Shown: positions 1-9,195, counted from the stretch's first letter. The stretch is DNA of 64,000 bases from Mucilaginibacter sp. OK268 (GCF_900103125.1 NZ_FNJV01000001.1:248001-312000), one strand, 5' to 3'. Notes: generated from the letters alone by a model not told the origin. Numbers and translations: made by a program.

Positions 1-171
1 GGGAGTTGTTGGATAGATAGTACTTTGTCCAGGAGCGATTGATCCCCGCTACCGCAAGCGGGATGTAAAATAAAAGTGGCTAAATAATGTAACTTAAGTG
101 GACATCCAACTCTAAAAAGACGTTTTTTCAACTAAAAGATTGTTTTTTCAGAATACGGAAAATATAAAAAA

Positions 172-212
172 GCAAAAACCTCGATTCCAGTTCGGAATCG
201 AGGTCTTTGCTT
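172..212 (-). terminator. Rho-independent terminator hairpin
   Basis: A perfect 10-bp stem, CCTCGATTCC (179-188) with GGAATCGAGG (194-203), encloses a 5-nt loop. The A-rich stretch on its left becomes a T-tract on the minus strand, so it would stop leftward transcription. It directly follows, in that direction, the tRNA-3'-end-like repeat at 214-290. Confidence 0.6.
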
Positions 213-213
213 T

Positions 214-290
214 TCTGTGGTGGCTACTTTACAAATTTCGAACTATTTCCTGTCTGATTTGCGTTTAATCGTCGATTGGGATTTATAAAT
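214..290. repeat. Direct repeat, copy 1 (partner at 8263-8340)
   Basis: About 77 bp starting TCTGTGGTGGCTACT is nearly identical to 8263-8340. Both copies abut a terminator hairpin on their left. Read on the minus strand each contains GTTCGA and, about 15-20 nt later, GCCACCA, the layout of a tRNA T-loop and CCA end followed by a terminator. The copies bracket the sigma/anti-sigma/SusCD module, which suggests attachment-site or duplication ends; this is inference. I recognise nothing else between 291 and 557. Confidence 0.6.
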
Positions 291-557
291 TTTTGTTTTA
301 CTTCCGACTGTGATTATCTGAATGAATTCGTTAATATACCTACATGCAGCCGATGATCAATTACCTCGAAAGAGTGTTGGAAATTGAGTTGAGCCTAACC
401 ACGGGTTACAAGTTCGCGGGAGCAAGAATTTGGTGTTATTACAAAAGGATCTGAAAAGAAATAAACTAACCTGTTATAAGGTTACAAGTGAAATAATTTA
501 CAAATTTTGTTTGTTATTGCATAAATTTAACGACCGATTATTTAAACAACTGATACT

Positions 558-1166
558 TTGCAGATAAAGTCATTGTATGATCAGCAACATATACGCGCCA
601 GGATAGCCCTTGGAGACCAGCAGGCTTTTGCCTTATTTTTTAACTACCATTGGCCACAGGTTTATAGCACGGGTTTAAGGCTAACTAAATCGCCAGAAAA
701 GGCCCAGGACCTTGCGCAGGATATTTTTATTAAGCTCTGGGAAAACCGGCATAAGCTCATCGAAATAAAGGAAGAAGATGCCTATATCTATATATTATCG
801 CGCAATGTTATTTTTGATTTTCTGCGAAAAAAGGTTTTCGATACCGAAAATATTGAAGCCTTGATTGATTACTTTGAAGACAGCACCATTACAGCGCAGG
901 AGAAGCTGGAATATAATGAATTGGAAAATATCCTTAAATCCGCTATCGATCAGTTACCGGGAAAAGTAAAAGATGTATTTATGCTGAGCAGGGTGGATGG
1001 TCTTACCCATGAACAGATTGCCCATCAACTAAGTATATCTGTAGTATCCTCTAAAACCTATATAGTGAGAGCACTACAGGACATCCGTAAATTCATGGCT
1101 TTACACACAGATAATCCTGCCATCATTTTTGCCGCCGGGGCTATTTTGTACAGCATATCAAAATAA
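558..1166 (+). CDS. ECF sigma-70 family RNA polymerase sigma factor
   Basis: This 202-aa protein has the two-domain layout of Bacteroidota ECF sigma factors. Region 2 is seen in residues ~25-90 (AQDLAQDIFIKLWENR) and region 4 with its helix-turn-helix in ~130-180 (SRVDGLTHEQIAHQLSIS). A short hydrophobic C-terminal tail follows. The start is TTG at 558; an in-frame stop lies at 543-545 and there is no ATG near the N-terminus. The anti-sigma gene follows 99 nt downstream, then SusC and SusD. By family precedent it is freed by its anti-sigma partner when the outer-membrane transporter is occupied, and then transcribes susCD. The signal ligand cannot be told from sequence. Confidence 0.92.
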   Translation: MQIKSLYDQQHIRARIALGDQQAFALFFNYHWPQVYSTGLRLTKSPEKAQDLAQDIFIKLWENRHKLIEIKEEDAYIYILSRNVIFDFLRKKVFDTENIEALIDYFEDSTITAQEKLEYNELENILKSAIDQLPGKVKDVFMLSRVDGLTHEQIAHQLSISVVSSKTYIVRALQDIRKFMALHTDNPAIIFAAGAILYSISK

Positions 1167-1265
1167 ATAAATATTTTTTGTCTTACCCTATCGCTCTTTT
1201 ACGTCTTTAGTATCAGTAGGCCCTGATTAATGCATGTCGCAAGGGGTACGTCCTATACCAATAAG

Positions 1266-2453
1266 ATGCACCAGGAAAGATTTAAAGTATTATTTGAACA
1301 ATATCTCCATGATAGCCTTCCTCCCGAAGATCTTTCGGAATTACAGGCAGCTATTCAGGATGACCGCTATCGGGCATTATTCGATGATTTGCTTAAAAAT
1401 GCATTCCAGGAACCAGCTTTTGCAGAGGTAGATGAAGGGGCTAGGCAATCCGTTTTAAACGCCGTCAGTTTCAAGATCAACCAGCAGGAAGATACTGAGT
1501 TAAGAAACACCGATAAAAGGCGCTTAATTCCTTATCGTTGGTTAACCGGTGTAGCGGCTTTGCTATTTTTTGCATTCGGCGTAGGATGGTTTTTTCTGCG
1601 GAATAAAGATCAAGGGCAGCATGAAAATACTTATGCCCATAATATCAAACCAGGCATCAACAAAGCCACACTGACCCTTGCAAATGGTAAAAAACTGATC
1701 CTTACTGATTCCCTGCAAGGTCAATTGGCCAGCGAGGCCGGGATTATAATCAGTAAAACAAAGCAAGGCCAGATTGTTTACACCGTTGCGTCGGATAAGG
1801 ATAGCGACCATCAGGCACTGCAATATAACACCTTAACGACAAAAGAAAGCGAACAATTCCAGGTAATTCTTCCCGATGGTTCCCATGTTTGGTTGGATGC
1901 CGCCTCCTCGCTGAAATACCCCGTAGCTTTTAACGGAAATGAACGCAAAGTAGAATTGACCGGACAAGGTTATTTTGAAGTGAGTCATAATGCAGCGGTA
2001 CCCTTTATCGTAAAAACGGCCAAAACCGAAGTGCAGGTATTGGGGACACATTTCAATGTTTCTGCGTATGATGATGACCAGGATACCAGAACAACCCTGC
2101 TTGAAGGTGCGGTAAGAATAAAAAGTAAGCTATCGGCTGCTATGCTGAAACCTGGCGAACAAGCTGTTTTAAATGATAGGGGACAGCTAACGGTTAATAA
2201 AGAAATAGATGCAGAAATGGAGATCGCCTGGAAGAACGGGCTATTTGATTTCAAAAAAGCCGGTATTGAGCAAATTATGGCCCAGGTATCACGCTGGTAT
2301 GGCATTAAGGTTACCTACGAAGGAAAGATCCCTACCACAAAGCTTACCGGAAGAATGCCACGCAACGTAGACATTGCTGAGTTATTGGAAGTATTGCAAT
2401 TTGAAGGGATCAAATTCCGGATAGAAGGAAAAAATATTACTGTTACCGACTAA
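1266..2453 (+). CDS. FecR-family anti-sigma factor (FecR + DUF4974)
   Basis: A membrane-anchored anti-sigma factor of ~395 aa. The N-terminal cytoplasmic region would bind the sigma factor. One transmembrane helix (WLTGVAALLFFAFGVGWFFL) lies near residues 92-111. A periplasmic FecR domain covers ~190-290 (ILPDGSHVWLDAASSLKYP, LLEGAV), and a C-terminal DUF4974 domain covers ~325-392 (WYGIKVTYEGKIPTTKLTGR). DUF4974 is thought to contact the STN domain of the transporter. I place the start at the ATG at 1266 (MHQERF), because the 12 residues before it do not look like family sequence. It is co-directional with the sigma gene and the SusC gene. Confidence 0.9.
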   Translation: MHQERFKVLFEQYLHDSLPPEDLSELQAAIQDDRYRALFDDLLKNAFQEPAFAEVDEGARQSVLNAVSFKINQQEDTELRNTDKRRLIPYRWLTGVAALLFFAFGVGWFFLRNKDQGQHENTYAHNIKPGINKATLTLANGKKLILTDSLQGQLASEAGIIISKTKQGQIVYTVASDKDSDHQALQYNTLTTKESEQFQVILPDGSHVWLDAASSLKYPVAFNGNERKVELTGQGYFEVSHNAAVPFIVKTAKTEVQVLGTHFNVSAYDDDQDTRTTLLEGAVRIKSKLSAAMLKPGEQAVLNDRGQLTVNKEIDAEMEIAWKNGLFDFKKAGIEQIMAQVSRWYGIKVTYEGKIPTTKLTGRMPRNVDIAELLEVLQFEGIKFRIEGKNITVTD

Positions 2454-2660
2454 GGCAAAGGCAGGCTCATGAGAAGGCCAACCTATTCAATGTCTCAGGC
2501 AGCAGGCTGATAATCAACAACCAATTATTCACTTTAATACTAATTTATGGAGAAATAAATACGAAAGACCACCTAAAAAACGGGTACCTTTTTAAAGCTG
2601 GTAGATAGGATACAAGTAGAGCCTACCCGTATCCCTTCAATCCATCTGTAAATTAAAAGA

Positions 2661-2687
2661 CCGGGAAGTGCTCTAACACTTTCCCGG
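2661..2687 (+). promoter_or_regulatory. Imperfect hairpin in the leader of the SusC gene
   Basis: CCGGGAAGTG (2661-2670) pairs with CACTTTCCCGG (2677-2687) apart from one bulged T. No T-tract follows. It lies about 75 nt before the SusC start, in the 307-nt gap between the anti-sigma and SusC genes. It could be an attenuator or a 3' processing structure. Nothing else was recognised in 2454-2760. Confidence 0.35.
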
Positions 2688-2760
2688 CTAATATCCGGGT
2701 ATTCAATCATCAGAAGTAACCAATTTAAATCTAACGTTTAACCCCAAACTAACCAAAATT

Positions 2761-5700
2761 ATGAAAATTAATTTAAAGTGCGCGGAAGCGTCATGGCGCA
2801 CTATGTCCAAAATTTTTCTAATGATGAAACTAACGATCGTCTTATTGATTGCAGGACTTGCACAAGTAAGTGCGAAAAGCTATGCTCAGCTAATAACCCT
2901 TCATGAAAAGAATGTATCCATAGAAAAAGTTTTATTACTGATAGAAAAACAGAGCGGGTATCATTTTATATATGATGATAATCTTGATGTTCTTAGATCC
3001 AGAACCTTAAATATCAGTGTCGAAAAGCAAACTATCGGCAATGTGCTTGACCAGTGTCTCAATGGGATACCGGTTAGTTATAAAATATTTAAAAAGACTA
3101 TTGCCTTAAAAGAAACGGAGCAGTCACAAATCGAAAAATCGGTTATTACTGTTCAACGGATCAGCGGAACAGTTACAGATGACAAAGGGGCACCATTGCC
3201 CGGTGCGTCCGTTATGTTAAAAGATGTGCAAAAGGGTACGGTCACTAATGCTGCGGGGCAGTTTTCGATCGATGCCAAACCGGGTGATGTACTTGTCATT
3301 TCTTTCGTAGGATTTCAAACCAGGGAGATTGTAATTGGTGCACAATCGAAAATTGAAGTCAGCATGACCGCGCTCACCAGTGCGTTAAATGAAATGGTTG
3401 TTGTCGGCTACACTACACAAAGCAGACACAAGCTCACCAGCGCCGTAGTCACCGTTTCCGGCGACGAACTAAACAAAAGGGTGGCCACCTCTCCTTCCAC
3501 TTTACTACAGGGAAAACTTCCCGGTTTACAGGTTGTTCAGGGTTCAGGTGAGCCAGGAGCCGAAAATGTCCAGCTTACGATCAGGGGTACCGGTACCTTC
3601 AGCGGTGCAGGGTCAAATCCATTAGTGATCGTTGACGGCCTTCCCGGCAGCCTGGATGTGCTGAATGCGAATGATATAGAGTCGATTTCCGTATTGAAGG
3701 ATGCGTCATCTGCCGCGATTTATGGATCACGCGGGGCGAACGGTGTGATTGTGGTAAAAACCAAGCGGGGCAAAGCTGGCAGCCTTACAGTTCAATACAC
3801 CTACAATTTCGGGATTTCCAATGCGACGAAGCTTCCGGATCTGGTAACTAATTCCGCTACCTATATGCAATTATCGAATGAAGCGCGCACCAATTCTTCA
3901 TTGGCCCCATTATATACGCAAGCTCAGATCGATTTGTATCAAAATGCGACGGACAAGGTGAAATACCCTAACCATAACTGGCTGGACGATATCTTTCGCA
4001 CCGCTTACACACAAAATCATTACCTGAACATGAGCGGAGGTAAAGATAGCACAACCTACAGTGTGGGTATCGGTATTACTAACCAGCCTGGAGTTATGCG
4101 GGGATTTGACTACTCAAAGTATACGCTCTCGCTGGGTCTGAATTCGAAGCTTAACAAGAGAATAACCTTTGGAAGTGACATACAGATGCGTTACGGCAAA
4201 AAGCTCACGCCTGAAAACGGAGCAAGTGACCAGTTTCTTTCCGCACTGGCGCAATCTCCTTTGTATCCGGCGCAGGTGGATGGAAAATGGATAAAGAAAG
4301 CCTATTCAAATGAACTGGGCAATAAAAATCCGGTGGCCATCGTGGATGAAGACATCAGGACCCGGGGAGATGACAAATACATTCAAGGTAACCTGTCACT
4401 GGATATTGATCTTTTCAGGGGGCTGAGATGGGAGAATAAAGCGGGATTCAATTATGGGATTTATAAATTCAATGATTTCAGACCCATTATACCCACCTAT
4501 TATTATAGTGATATGAGCCCAGCGGGTAATCTCGATGACGGATCCCCCGGCCTGAATGTAGGCAATTCGGACAACTTATACACCGTTTATTACAGCCAGC
4601 TGACCTATAAAAAGAGTTTTGGAGGGCATAATTTTTCGGCGTTTGCCGGCTTGCAGCAGGAGAGGAACACGGGTAGTAATATCAATGCATCCAGGACACA
4701 ATATGTAACAAATTTCCTGAGAGAACTGGATGCGGGACCCTCTGACGGACAGACAAACGGCGGTACATCCTCTTCCTGGGCGATCAGTTCTTTATATGGT
4801 AGTGCTAATTACGATTATGAAGATAAATATTTGCTCGGCGCCAGCATCAGGTATGATGGAACATCCAGGTTGCCCTCTGATACCCGTTATGGAACATTTT
4901 ACTCATTTTCAGGCGGATGGAGAATTTCGAAGGAAAATTTCCTGAAAGATGTTTCCTGGTTAAATGATTTGAAGATCCGTGGTTCCTGGGGACAATTGGG
5001 TAACCAGAATATTGGAACATATCCTTATCAGTCTACATTATCGGGCGCTAATTATGCTTTTGGCGGTACGGTTACATCTGGCTTTGTTTCCAATACATTG
5101 GTTGACCCAAATCTTACCTGGGAAACTACCCGGGTAGCTGATGTAGGTCTTGATATGACTGCATTTAATAATAAACTGGTTTTCTCGGCAGATTATTTTA
5201 ATAAATATACCTTCGATATCTTAAGGGGATCCCAGGTTCCTTACTACGTCGGCCTTAATGCACCTACCATAAATAACGGAGCCCTGAGGAATAAAGGCTT
5301 CGAGTTTGCAGTTCAATACAATGACAGGATTGGCAAAGATTTTACGTATACCGTGGGGTTAAACCTTCAAACCTACAAAAACAAGCTTGAGCAATACGGA
5401 TCAAAGGACATCAGCGACCATACCATCAGAGAGGAAGGGCATGAGCTCGATGCTTACTATATGTATGTTTGGGATGGTATATTTCAAAGTCAGGCCGAGA
5501 TAGATAATTCTCCGAAACAACCGGTTACCCCAACACCGGGCGATTTGAAAATAAAAGATATAAATGGTGACGGGAAAATAGATGCAAATGACAGAACCTA
5601 TGTAGGCGGTAAATTTCCGTCTTATCAATATTCAGCTAATTTGGGAGCCGGATACAAGGGGTTCGACTTTAGTGCGCAGATTTATGGTTCGCAAGGTCAG

Positions 5701-6096
5701 AAGACATATGTTAACGGCTGGGGGATAGAACCTTTCAGACAGGGCTCTATTCCAACAACAGACTGGCTGAACCGTTGGACACCAACCAATCATACCAACA
5801 CTATGCCTAAGATATACGTGGCAGATGGCTATGCACCTGTACAAAATTATCCTTCTACTTATTTCTTAAAAGACGCTTCCTTCATCCGGCTCAAAAGCCT
5901 GCAACTCGGCTATAGTTTTCCTATATCTATGCTGAACAGGATCTCGGTAAAAAGCCTTCGGATTTTTGTAGCTGCTGACAACGTGTTCACCATTAGTAAA
6001 TATCCAGGTTTGGACCCTGAACGTGTTGGAGACGGTAACTATGTTACCTATCCTCAGAACAGGACAATAACCTTTGGTGCATCCATTAAACTTTAA
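2761..6096 (+). CDS. SusC/RagA-family TonB-dependent outer-membrane transporter with STN domain
   Basis: An 1111-aa outer-membrane protein. A long signal peptide ends near residue 43 (SAKSYAQ). An STN signalling domain follows (~46-117), then a CarboxypepD-regulatory-like domain (~133-204; ISGTVTDDKGAPLPGASV), the TonB plug (~210-335; NEMVVVGYTTQ, VDGLPG, AAIYGSRGANGVIVVKTK) and a ~770-residue beta-barrel ending in a terminal strand (NRTITFGASIKL). The STN domain together with the upstream sigma/anti-sigma pair marks it as a signal-transducing transporter that senses its own substrate. SusD follows after 20 nt. No glycosidase lies nearby, so the substrate (glycan, peptide or other) is unknown. 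Confidence 0.95.
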   Translation: MKINLKCAEASWRTMSKIFLMMKLTIVLLIAGLAQVSAKSYAQLITLHEKNVSIEKVLLLIEKQSGYHFIYDDNLDVLRSRTLNISVEKQTIGNVLDQCLNGIPVSYKIFKKTIALKETEQSQIEKSVITVQRISGTVTDDKGAPLPGASVMLKDVQKGTVTNAAGQFSIDAKPGDVLVISFVGFQTREIVIGAQSKIEVSMTALTSALNEMVVVGYTTQSRHKLTSAVVTVSGDELNKRVATSPSTLLQGKLPGLQVVQGSGEPGAENVQLTIRGTGTFSGAGSNPLVIVDGLPGSLDVLNANDIESISVLKDASSAAIYGSRGANGVIVVKTKRGKAGSLTVQYTYNFGISNATKLPDLVTNSATYMQLSNEARTNSSLAPLYTQAQIDLYQNATDKVKYPNHNWLDDIFRTAYTQNHYLNMSGGKDSTTYSVGIGITNQPGVMRGFDYSKYTLSLGLNSKLNKRITFGSDIQMRYGKKLTPENGASDQFLSALAQSPLYPAQVDGKWIKKAYSNELGNKNPVAIVDEDIRTRGDDKYIQGNLSLDIDLFRGLRWENKAGFNYGIYKFNDFRPIIPTYYYSDMSPAGNLDDGSPGLNVGNSDNLYTVYYSQLTYKKSFGGHNFSAFAGLQQERNTGSNINASRTQYVTNFLRELDAGPSDGQTNGGTSSSWAISSLYGSANYDYEDKYLLGASIRYDGTSRLPSDTRYGTFYSFSGGWRISKENFLKDVSWLNDLKIRGSWGQLGNQNIGTYPYQSTLSGANYAFGGTVTSGFVSNTLVDPNLTWETTRVADVGLDMTAFNNKLVFSADYFNKYTFDILRGSQVPYYVGLNAPTINNGALRNKGFEFAVQYNDRIGKDFTYTVGLNLQTYKNKLEQYGSKDISDHTIREEGHELDAYYMYVWDGIFQSQAEIDNSPKQPVTPTPGDLKIKDINGDGKIDANDRTYVGGKFPSYQYSANLGAGYKGFDFSAQIYGSQGQKTYVNGWGIEPFRQGSIPTTDWLNRWTPTNHTNTMPKIYVADGYAPVQNYPSTYFLKDASFIRLKSLQLGYSFPISMLNRISVKSLRIFVAADNVFTISKYPGLDPERVGDGNYVTYPQNRTITFGASIKL

Positions 6097-6116
6097 CCCA
6101 ATCAAAGCAAACGATT

Positions 6117-7679
6117 ATGAATCTTTACAATAAATATATATTCATGCTGATCATGTTATCAGTCATGCTGGCATCCTGCAGGAAAAGTTCATTGAACCTT
6201 AATCCGCCTGATCAACTATCTACGCAAAATTTCTGGAAATCAGAAAGCGATGCAGATCTTGCATTAACAGGGTGTTATAACTTTTTATATGCCTCAGGAG
6301 GAGGCTATTCGACTTCGCAATACGAGGTGGTGGCCTGGGATAATTTTAGTGATAATTCTTACGGGCAATATAACTACGGAGGTGGAACAAGCGCATTATC
6401 TTCCGGTCTTTCTGCCGGCGTTTTTGACACCTATAATCTTTTCCAATCATCTTATTACGTGAATAATTATAAAGCGATAGCCTCTATTAATTATTTCCTG
6501 GCCAATGTGGATAAAGTGCTCACCGGTGATAAACTGAAGCAATACAAAGCTGAAGCTTATTTTCTGCGTGCCTTTAATTATTACTGGCTTGCTGTTTTGT
6601 ACGGCAATGTCATTATAACAACAGCAGACCCATATACCCTTGACTATACCAAACACATGACCAAATCAACCAGGGCAGATGTTTTAAAGCAGGTTGAAGC
6701 GGATCTGGATCTGGCGATCGCCGGCTTGCCGGATGTTGCCTACAGCAGCGGACATGCGGTTAAAGGAGCAGCACAAGGTTATAAAGTCAGAGCGTTGTTA
6801 TTTGAGAAAAAGTATACAGAGGCCGCCGCCCTGGCCAATGAAATAATAACCGGAGGAAAGTTCTCATTGAATACTTCCTATCCCGCAAACTTCTATAAGC
6901 CTGCTCAAAACAGCAGTCCTGAAATTATGTTTTCGGTAAAATATCAGCTTCCGAACTTGTCTCATCAGGATAATGGGATCAGTGTTCCCCTACAGCGCTG
7001 GAAAGGTGAACTGGCCACACAGGACCTCGTAAACGAATATGAAGCCGCAGATGGCAAAGACACGACCAGTTCCGGGGTGTATGTTCAAGGGAAACCTTAT
7101 GACAACAGAGACCCTCGTATGCGTATGACCCTGTTCTTTCCAGGCGATACCAAAGCCCTGGGATGGCCGTTCACCGGATCTTATGCAGTGGCTACTCCAG
7201 GAAAAGATTCGTGGATTGTCGGCTACTATCCGGTCAGGAAGTGGCTTGACCCCGCCTTGGTAGACCCTGATTACGGCGTAAAAGGTGATAATGATTTTGT
7301 TTTACTCCGTTACGCGGATATTTTACTGATGTATGCAGAAGCACAAAATGAAGCGTCCGGGCCGGACGCAAGTGTTTATAATGCAATAAACCTTGTCCGG
7401 GCCCGGGTTAATATGCCTGGTTTATCTGCTGGTTTGTCACAAGCGCAGCTAAGGGAAAGAATCCGGCATGAGCGGCGCGTCGAATTTGCCTTGGAGGGAA
7501 TACGCTATTTTGACCTGAGGAGATGGGGCATCGCAACGCAGAAATTAAACGGTTTCGCCCAAAATCCTTTATTCCCTACTGTAAAAACTAAATATGCTGA
7601 CAACTATGATTTCTGGCCTATTCCACAACCGGAAATTGACAGAAATGCGCCCGAACTCACGCAAAATCCCGGGTATTAA
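6117..7679 (+). CDS. SusD/RagB-family outer-membrane lipoprotein
   Basis: A 520-aa surface lipoprotein that forms the lid of the SusC channel and captures substrate. A lipoprotein signal with lipobox MLASC ends at Cys21. The SusD-like N-terminal domain (NPPDQLSTQNFWKSESDAD) is followed by TPR-type helices (AEAYFLRAFNYYWLAVLYG). The RagB/SusD C-terminal domain shows DNDFVLLRYADILLMYAEA, then RHERRVEFALEGIRYFDLRR, and the usual ending FWPIPQPEID. It starts 20 nt after the SusC gene and is surely co-transcribed with it. A terminator-like hairpin follows at 7735-7777. Confidence 0.95.
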   Translation: MNLYNKYIFMLIMLSVMLASCRKSSLNLNPPDQLSTQNFWKSESDADLALTGCYNFLYASGGGYSTSQYEVVAWDNFSDNSYGQYNYGGGTSALSSGLSAGVFDTYNLFQSSYYVNNYKAIASINYFLANVDKVLTGDKLKQYKAEAYFLRAFNYYWLAVLYGNVIITTADPYTLDYTKHMTKSTRADVLKQVEADLDLAIAGLPDVAYSSGHAVKGAAQGYKVRALLFEKKYTEAAALANEIITGGKFSLNTSYPANFYKPAQNSSPEIMFSVKYQLPNLSHQDNGISVPLQRWKGELATQDLVNEYEAADGKDTTSSGVYVQGKPYDNRDPRMRMTLFFPGDTKALGWPFTGSYAVATPGKDSWIVGYYPVRKWLDPALVDPDYGVKGDNDFVLLRYADILLMYAEAQNEASGPDASVYNAINLVRARVNMPGLSAGLSQAQLRERIRHERRVEFALEGIRYFDLRRWGIATQKLNGFAQNPLFPTVKTKYADNYDFWPIPQPEIDRNAPELTQNPGY

Positions 7680-7734
7680 GCAAGCCCCAATGATTTGCGC
7701 CGCAAATTAATGATCTTTGATTGAGGAGAGCAGG

Positions 7735-7777
7735 CTGTTTGGTGCCGCCTTGCAAGAGTGGGTACCAAACAGTTTCT
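7735..7777 (+). terminator. Terminator after the SusD gene
   Basis: CTGTTTGGTGCC (7735-7746) pairs with GGTACCAAACAG (7761-7772), 11 of 12 positions, around a 14-nt loop, and a short T-rich tract follows. It closes the sigma/anti-sigma/SusCD transcription unit. Confidence 0.6.
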
Positions 7778-7836
7778 AAGCTGGTAACCGTAGTACAATT
7801 ATACAGTTCCTTTATGAGCTAAACAGCAATAGTTTT

Positions 7837-8085
7837 ATGACCATAAGCGGGAAGGAAATATCTGGATACCTGAATTCTGAAATTCTCGAAATGATCCTCA
7901 TCAACAGCAAAATAAGTTCCGCGTTCAATTATGATGATTTGGCTATAACCCTGTCAGGCAAAAGCTACCGACATCATATTCCAGGAAGCTCTGTGCTCTT
8001 GGAAACAATCGATGGCAGGATGAACCAACAAGAAGCAGTTAATAAGATTCCAAATGTAGCTAAGTTTGACCATGAAACCCCTTGA
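7837..8085 (+). CDS. Small hypothetical protein (82 aa)
   Basis: An open frame from an ATG encodes a soluble, mixed-charge 82-aa product with no signal peptide or membrane segment. I recognise no family. The segment SGKSYRHHIPGSSVLLETIDG reads like plausible protein sequence rather than random frame. It sits between the SusD terminator and a LacI-type relic, so it may be part of a decayed gene. An alternative is that it is not expressed. Confidence 0.3.
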   Translation: MTISGKEISGYLNSEILEMILINSKISSAFNYDDLAITLSGKSYRHHIPGSSVLLETIDGRMNQQEAVNKIPNVAKFDHETP

Positions 8086-8123
8086 TAGCAGTACTTAATT
8101 CGAAGCTATAAGCATAAAAAAAT

Positions 8124-8237
8124 ATGGCAGGTGAACTAGGGATTTCTCTATCGGCTGTTTCGAGAGCGCTGAATGGCCGGCGAAGAAATATGTCAATAAC
8201 ATTTGAAGGTTACTTTAAACACAAAAAAGCCACTTAG
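8124..8237 (+). pseudogene. Relic of a LacI-family regulator N-terminus
   Basis: From the ATG at 8124 the frame encodes a 37-codon peptide beginning MAGELGISLSAVSRALNGR. This matches the helix-turn-helix of LacI-family repressors, usually (I/V)AKELGIS-x-STVSRALNG. Just upstream, in another frame, ISIKK matches the ITIKDIA lead-in, so a frameshift lies near 8121. After the HTH the frame turns into unrelated sequence and stops at 8235-8237, inside the following hairpin. Everything after the DNA-binding motif, including the sugar-binding domain, is gone. It is most likely a non-functional remnant of a carbohydrate-linked regulator. Confidence 0.6.
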
Positions 8238-8259
8238 TTTATCACTAAATGGCTTTTTT
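8223..8259. terminator. Bidirectional terminator hairpin
   Basis: A stem of about 15 bp with one mismatch, AAAAAAGCCACTTAGT (8223-8238) against ACTAAATGGCTTTTTT (8244-8259), has a 5-nt loop and A- and T-tracts on either side. It directly precedes the second copy of the 77-bp repeat, as the hairpin at 172-212 precedes the first. Confidence 0.65.
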
Positions 8260-8262
8260 TAT

Positions 8263-8340
8263 TCTGTGGTGGCTACTGTACAAATCTCGAACTTTTTCCT
8301 GTCTGATTTGCGTTTAATCGTTGATTTAGAATTATAAATT
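8263..8340. repeat. Direct repeat, copy 2 (partner at 214-290)
   Basis: This copy differs from 214-290 at only a few positions through TTTGCGTTTAATCG and then drifts. It again follows a terminator hairpin and carries a minus-strand GTTCGA...GCCACCA, like a tRNA 3' end. Together with copy 1 it frames an 8-kb module. The rest of 8341-8604 holds only a doubtful minus-strand 60-codon frame and the promoter-like boxes at 8559-8574. Confidence 0.6.
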
Positions 8341-8558
8341 ATTCGGCTTAATTTGACAAGGCATGGTTAACTCAAATAACGCATAGCTGCGTGCTTTCAT
8401 TTAACTGAGCTTCTATAGCTTTAACTACTCCTCCAGTACTATTCATTGCAGTTTCACGAAATTCAAGTAAATGAACTAATCTACTGAAATATTGGCGTAA
8501 ACACATATTTCTACGGAGATTAGTTAGCAGAACACAAGAACTATTAAACTCCACAACT

Positions 8559-8574
8559 TAAATTTGTAAATTTG
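8559..8574 (+). promoter_or_regulatory. Two tandem TAnnTTTG boxes, putative promoter of the Crp-like gene
   Basis: TAAATTTG occurs twice back to back (8559-8566 and 8567-8574). Each matches the Bacteroidota -7 consensus TAnnTTTG, 31-46 nt before the start at 8605. I see no clear TTTG -33 element at the usual distance, so confidence is limited. Confidence 0.4.
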
Positions 8575-8604
8575 CATTACATCGATTTAAATTAGACAAA
8601 GTTT

Positions 8605-9195
8605 ATGCATACTAGTCTTTTAAAATATATCAATGGACATACATCTTCGGTACTTTCAAGCGAAGAAGTCATTTTGATTGAGTCTGTATTTAAACCAAAA
8701 AAATTTAAAAAAAAACAATATTTTCTGCAAAAAGGAGATGTATGCAAATATTATGCATTTATTGTTAAAGGGGCAATGCGACAATTTAGTGTTGATGATA
8801 AGGGCACAGAGCATATTATACATTTGAGTGTTGAGAATTGGTGGGTCGGCGACCGTGAAAGTTATACGGCACTTACGCCATCTGTTTATAATATAGAGGC
8901 ATGGGAGGAAACTGATCTGCTCACAATTACAAAAGCCGACTTCTTTTTTATTATTGACAAAATACCTGCAATAGCATTGATGATCCGAACGATGGATCAA
9001 AGAAATTTTATCGCAAATCAAAGAAGATTAAATTCCAGTATCAGCGACACAGCTGATAAACGCTATGAAGAATTTGAAAGGTGCCATCCTGAATTTGTGA
9101 GGCGTTTTCCACAACACCTGATCGCCTCATTTTTAGGCATTACCAAAAGTAGCCTAAGTCGTATCCGTAGACTTTCTTTAAAAAAAACTGTTTAG
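8605..9195 (+). CDS. Crp/Fnr-family transcriptional regulator
   Basis: A 196-aa protein with a cyclic-nucleotide-binding-like beta-roll (~25-115; YFLQKGDVCKYYAFIVKGAMR) and a short C-terminal helix-turn-helix (FPQHLIASFLGITKSSLSRI, ~170-190). This layout is common in Bacteroidota Crp/Fnr paralogues that often lack the residues for cAMP binding, so the effector is unknown. A strong terminator follows at 9281-9310, so the gene is transcribed alone. It precedes the YcaC-like hydrolase and pirin/DoxX genes on the same strand and may regulate them, which is inference from position. Confidence 0.9.
   Translation: MHTSLLKYINGHTSSVLSSEEVILIESVFKPKKFKKKQYFLQKGDVCKYYAFIVKGAMRQFSVDDKGTEHIIHLSVENWWVGDRESYTALTPSVYNIEAWEETDLLTITKADFFFIIDKIPAIALMIRTMDQRNFIANQRRLNSSISDTADKRYEEFERCHPEFVRRFPQHLIASFLGITKSSLSRIRRLSLKKTV

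Noticed and set aside
8372..8554. Minus-strand 60-codon open frame between the repeat and the Crp-like gene
   Set aside because: It has no recognisable motif, lies in an intergenic promoter region and has two Cys-containing segments of random appearance. It could be real but I cannot support it.
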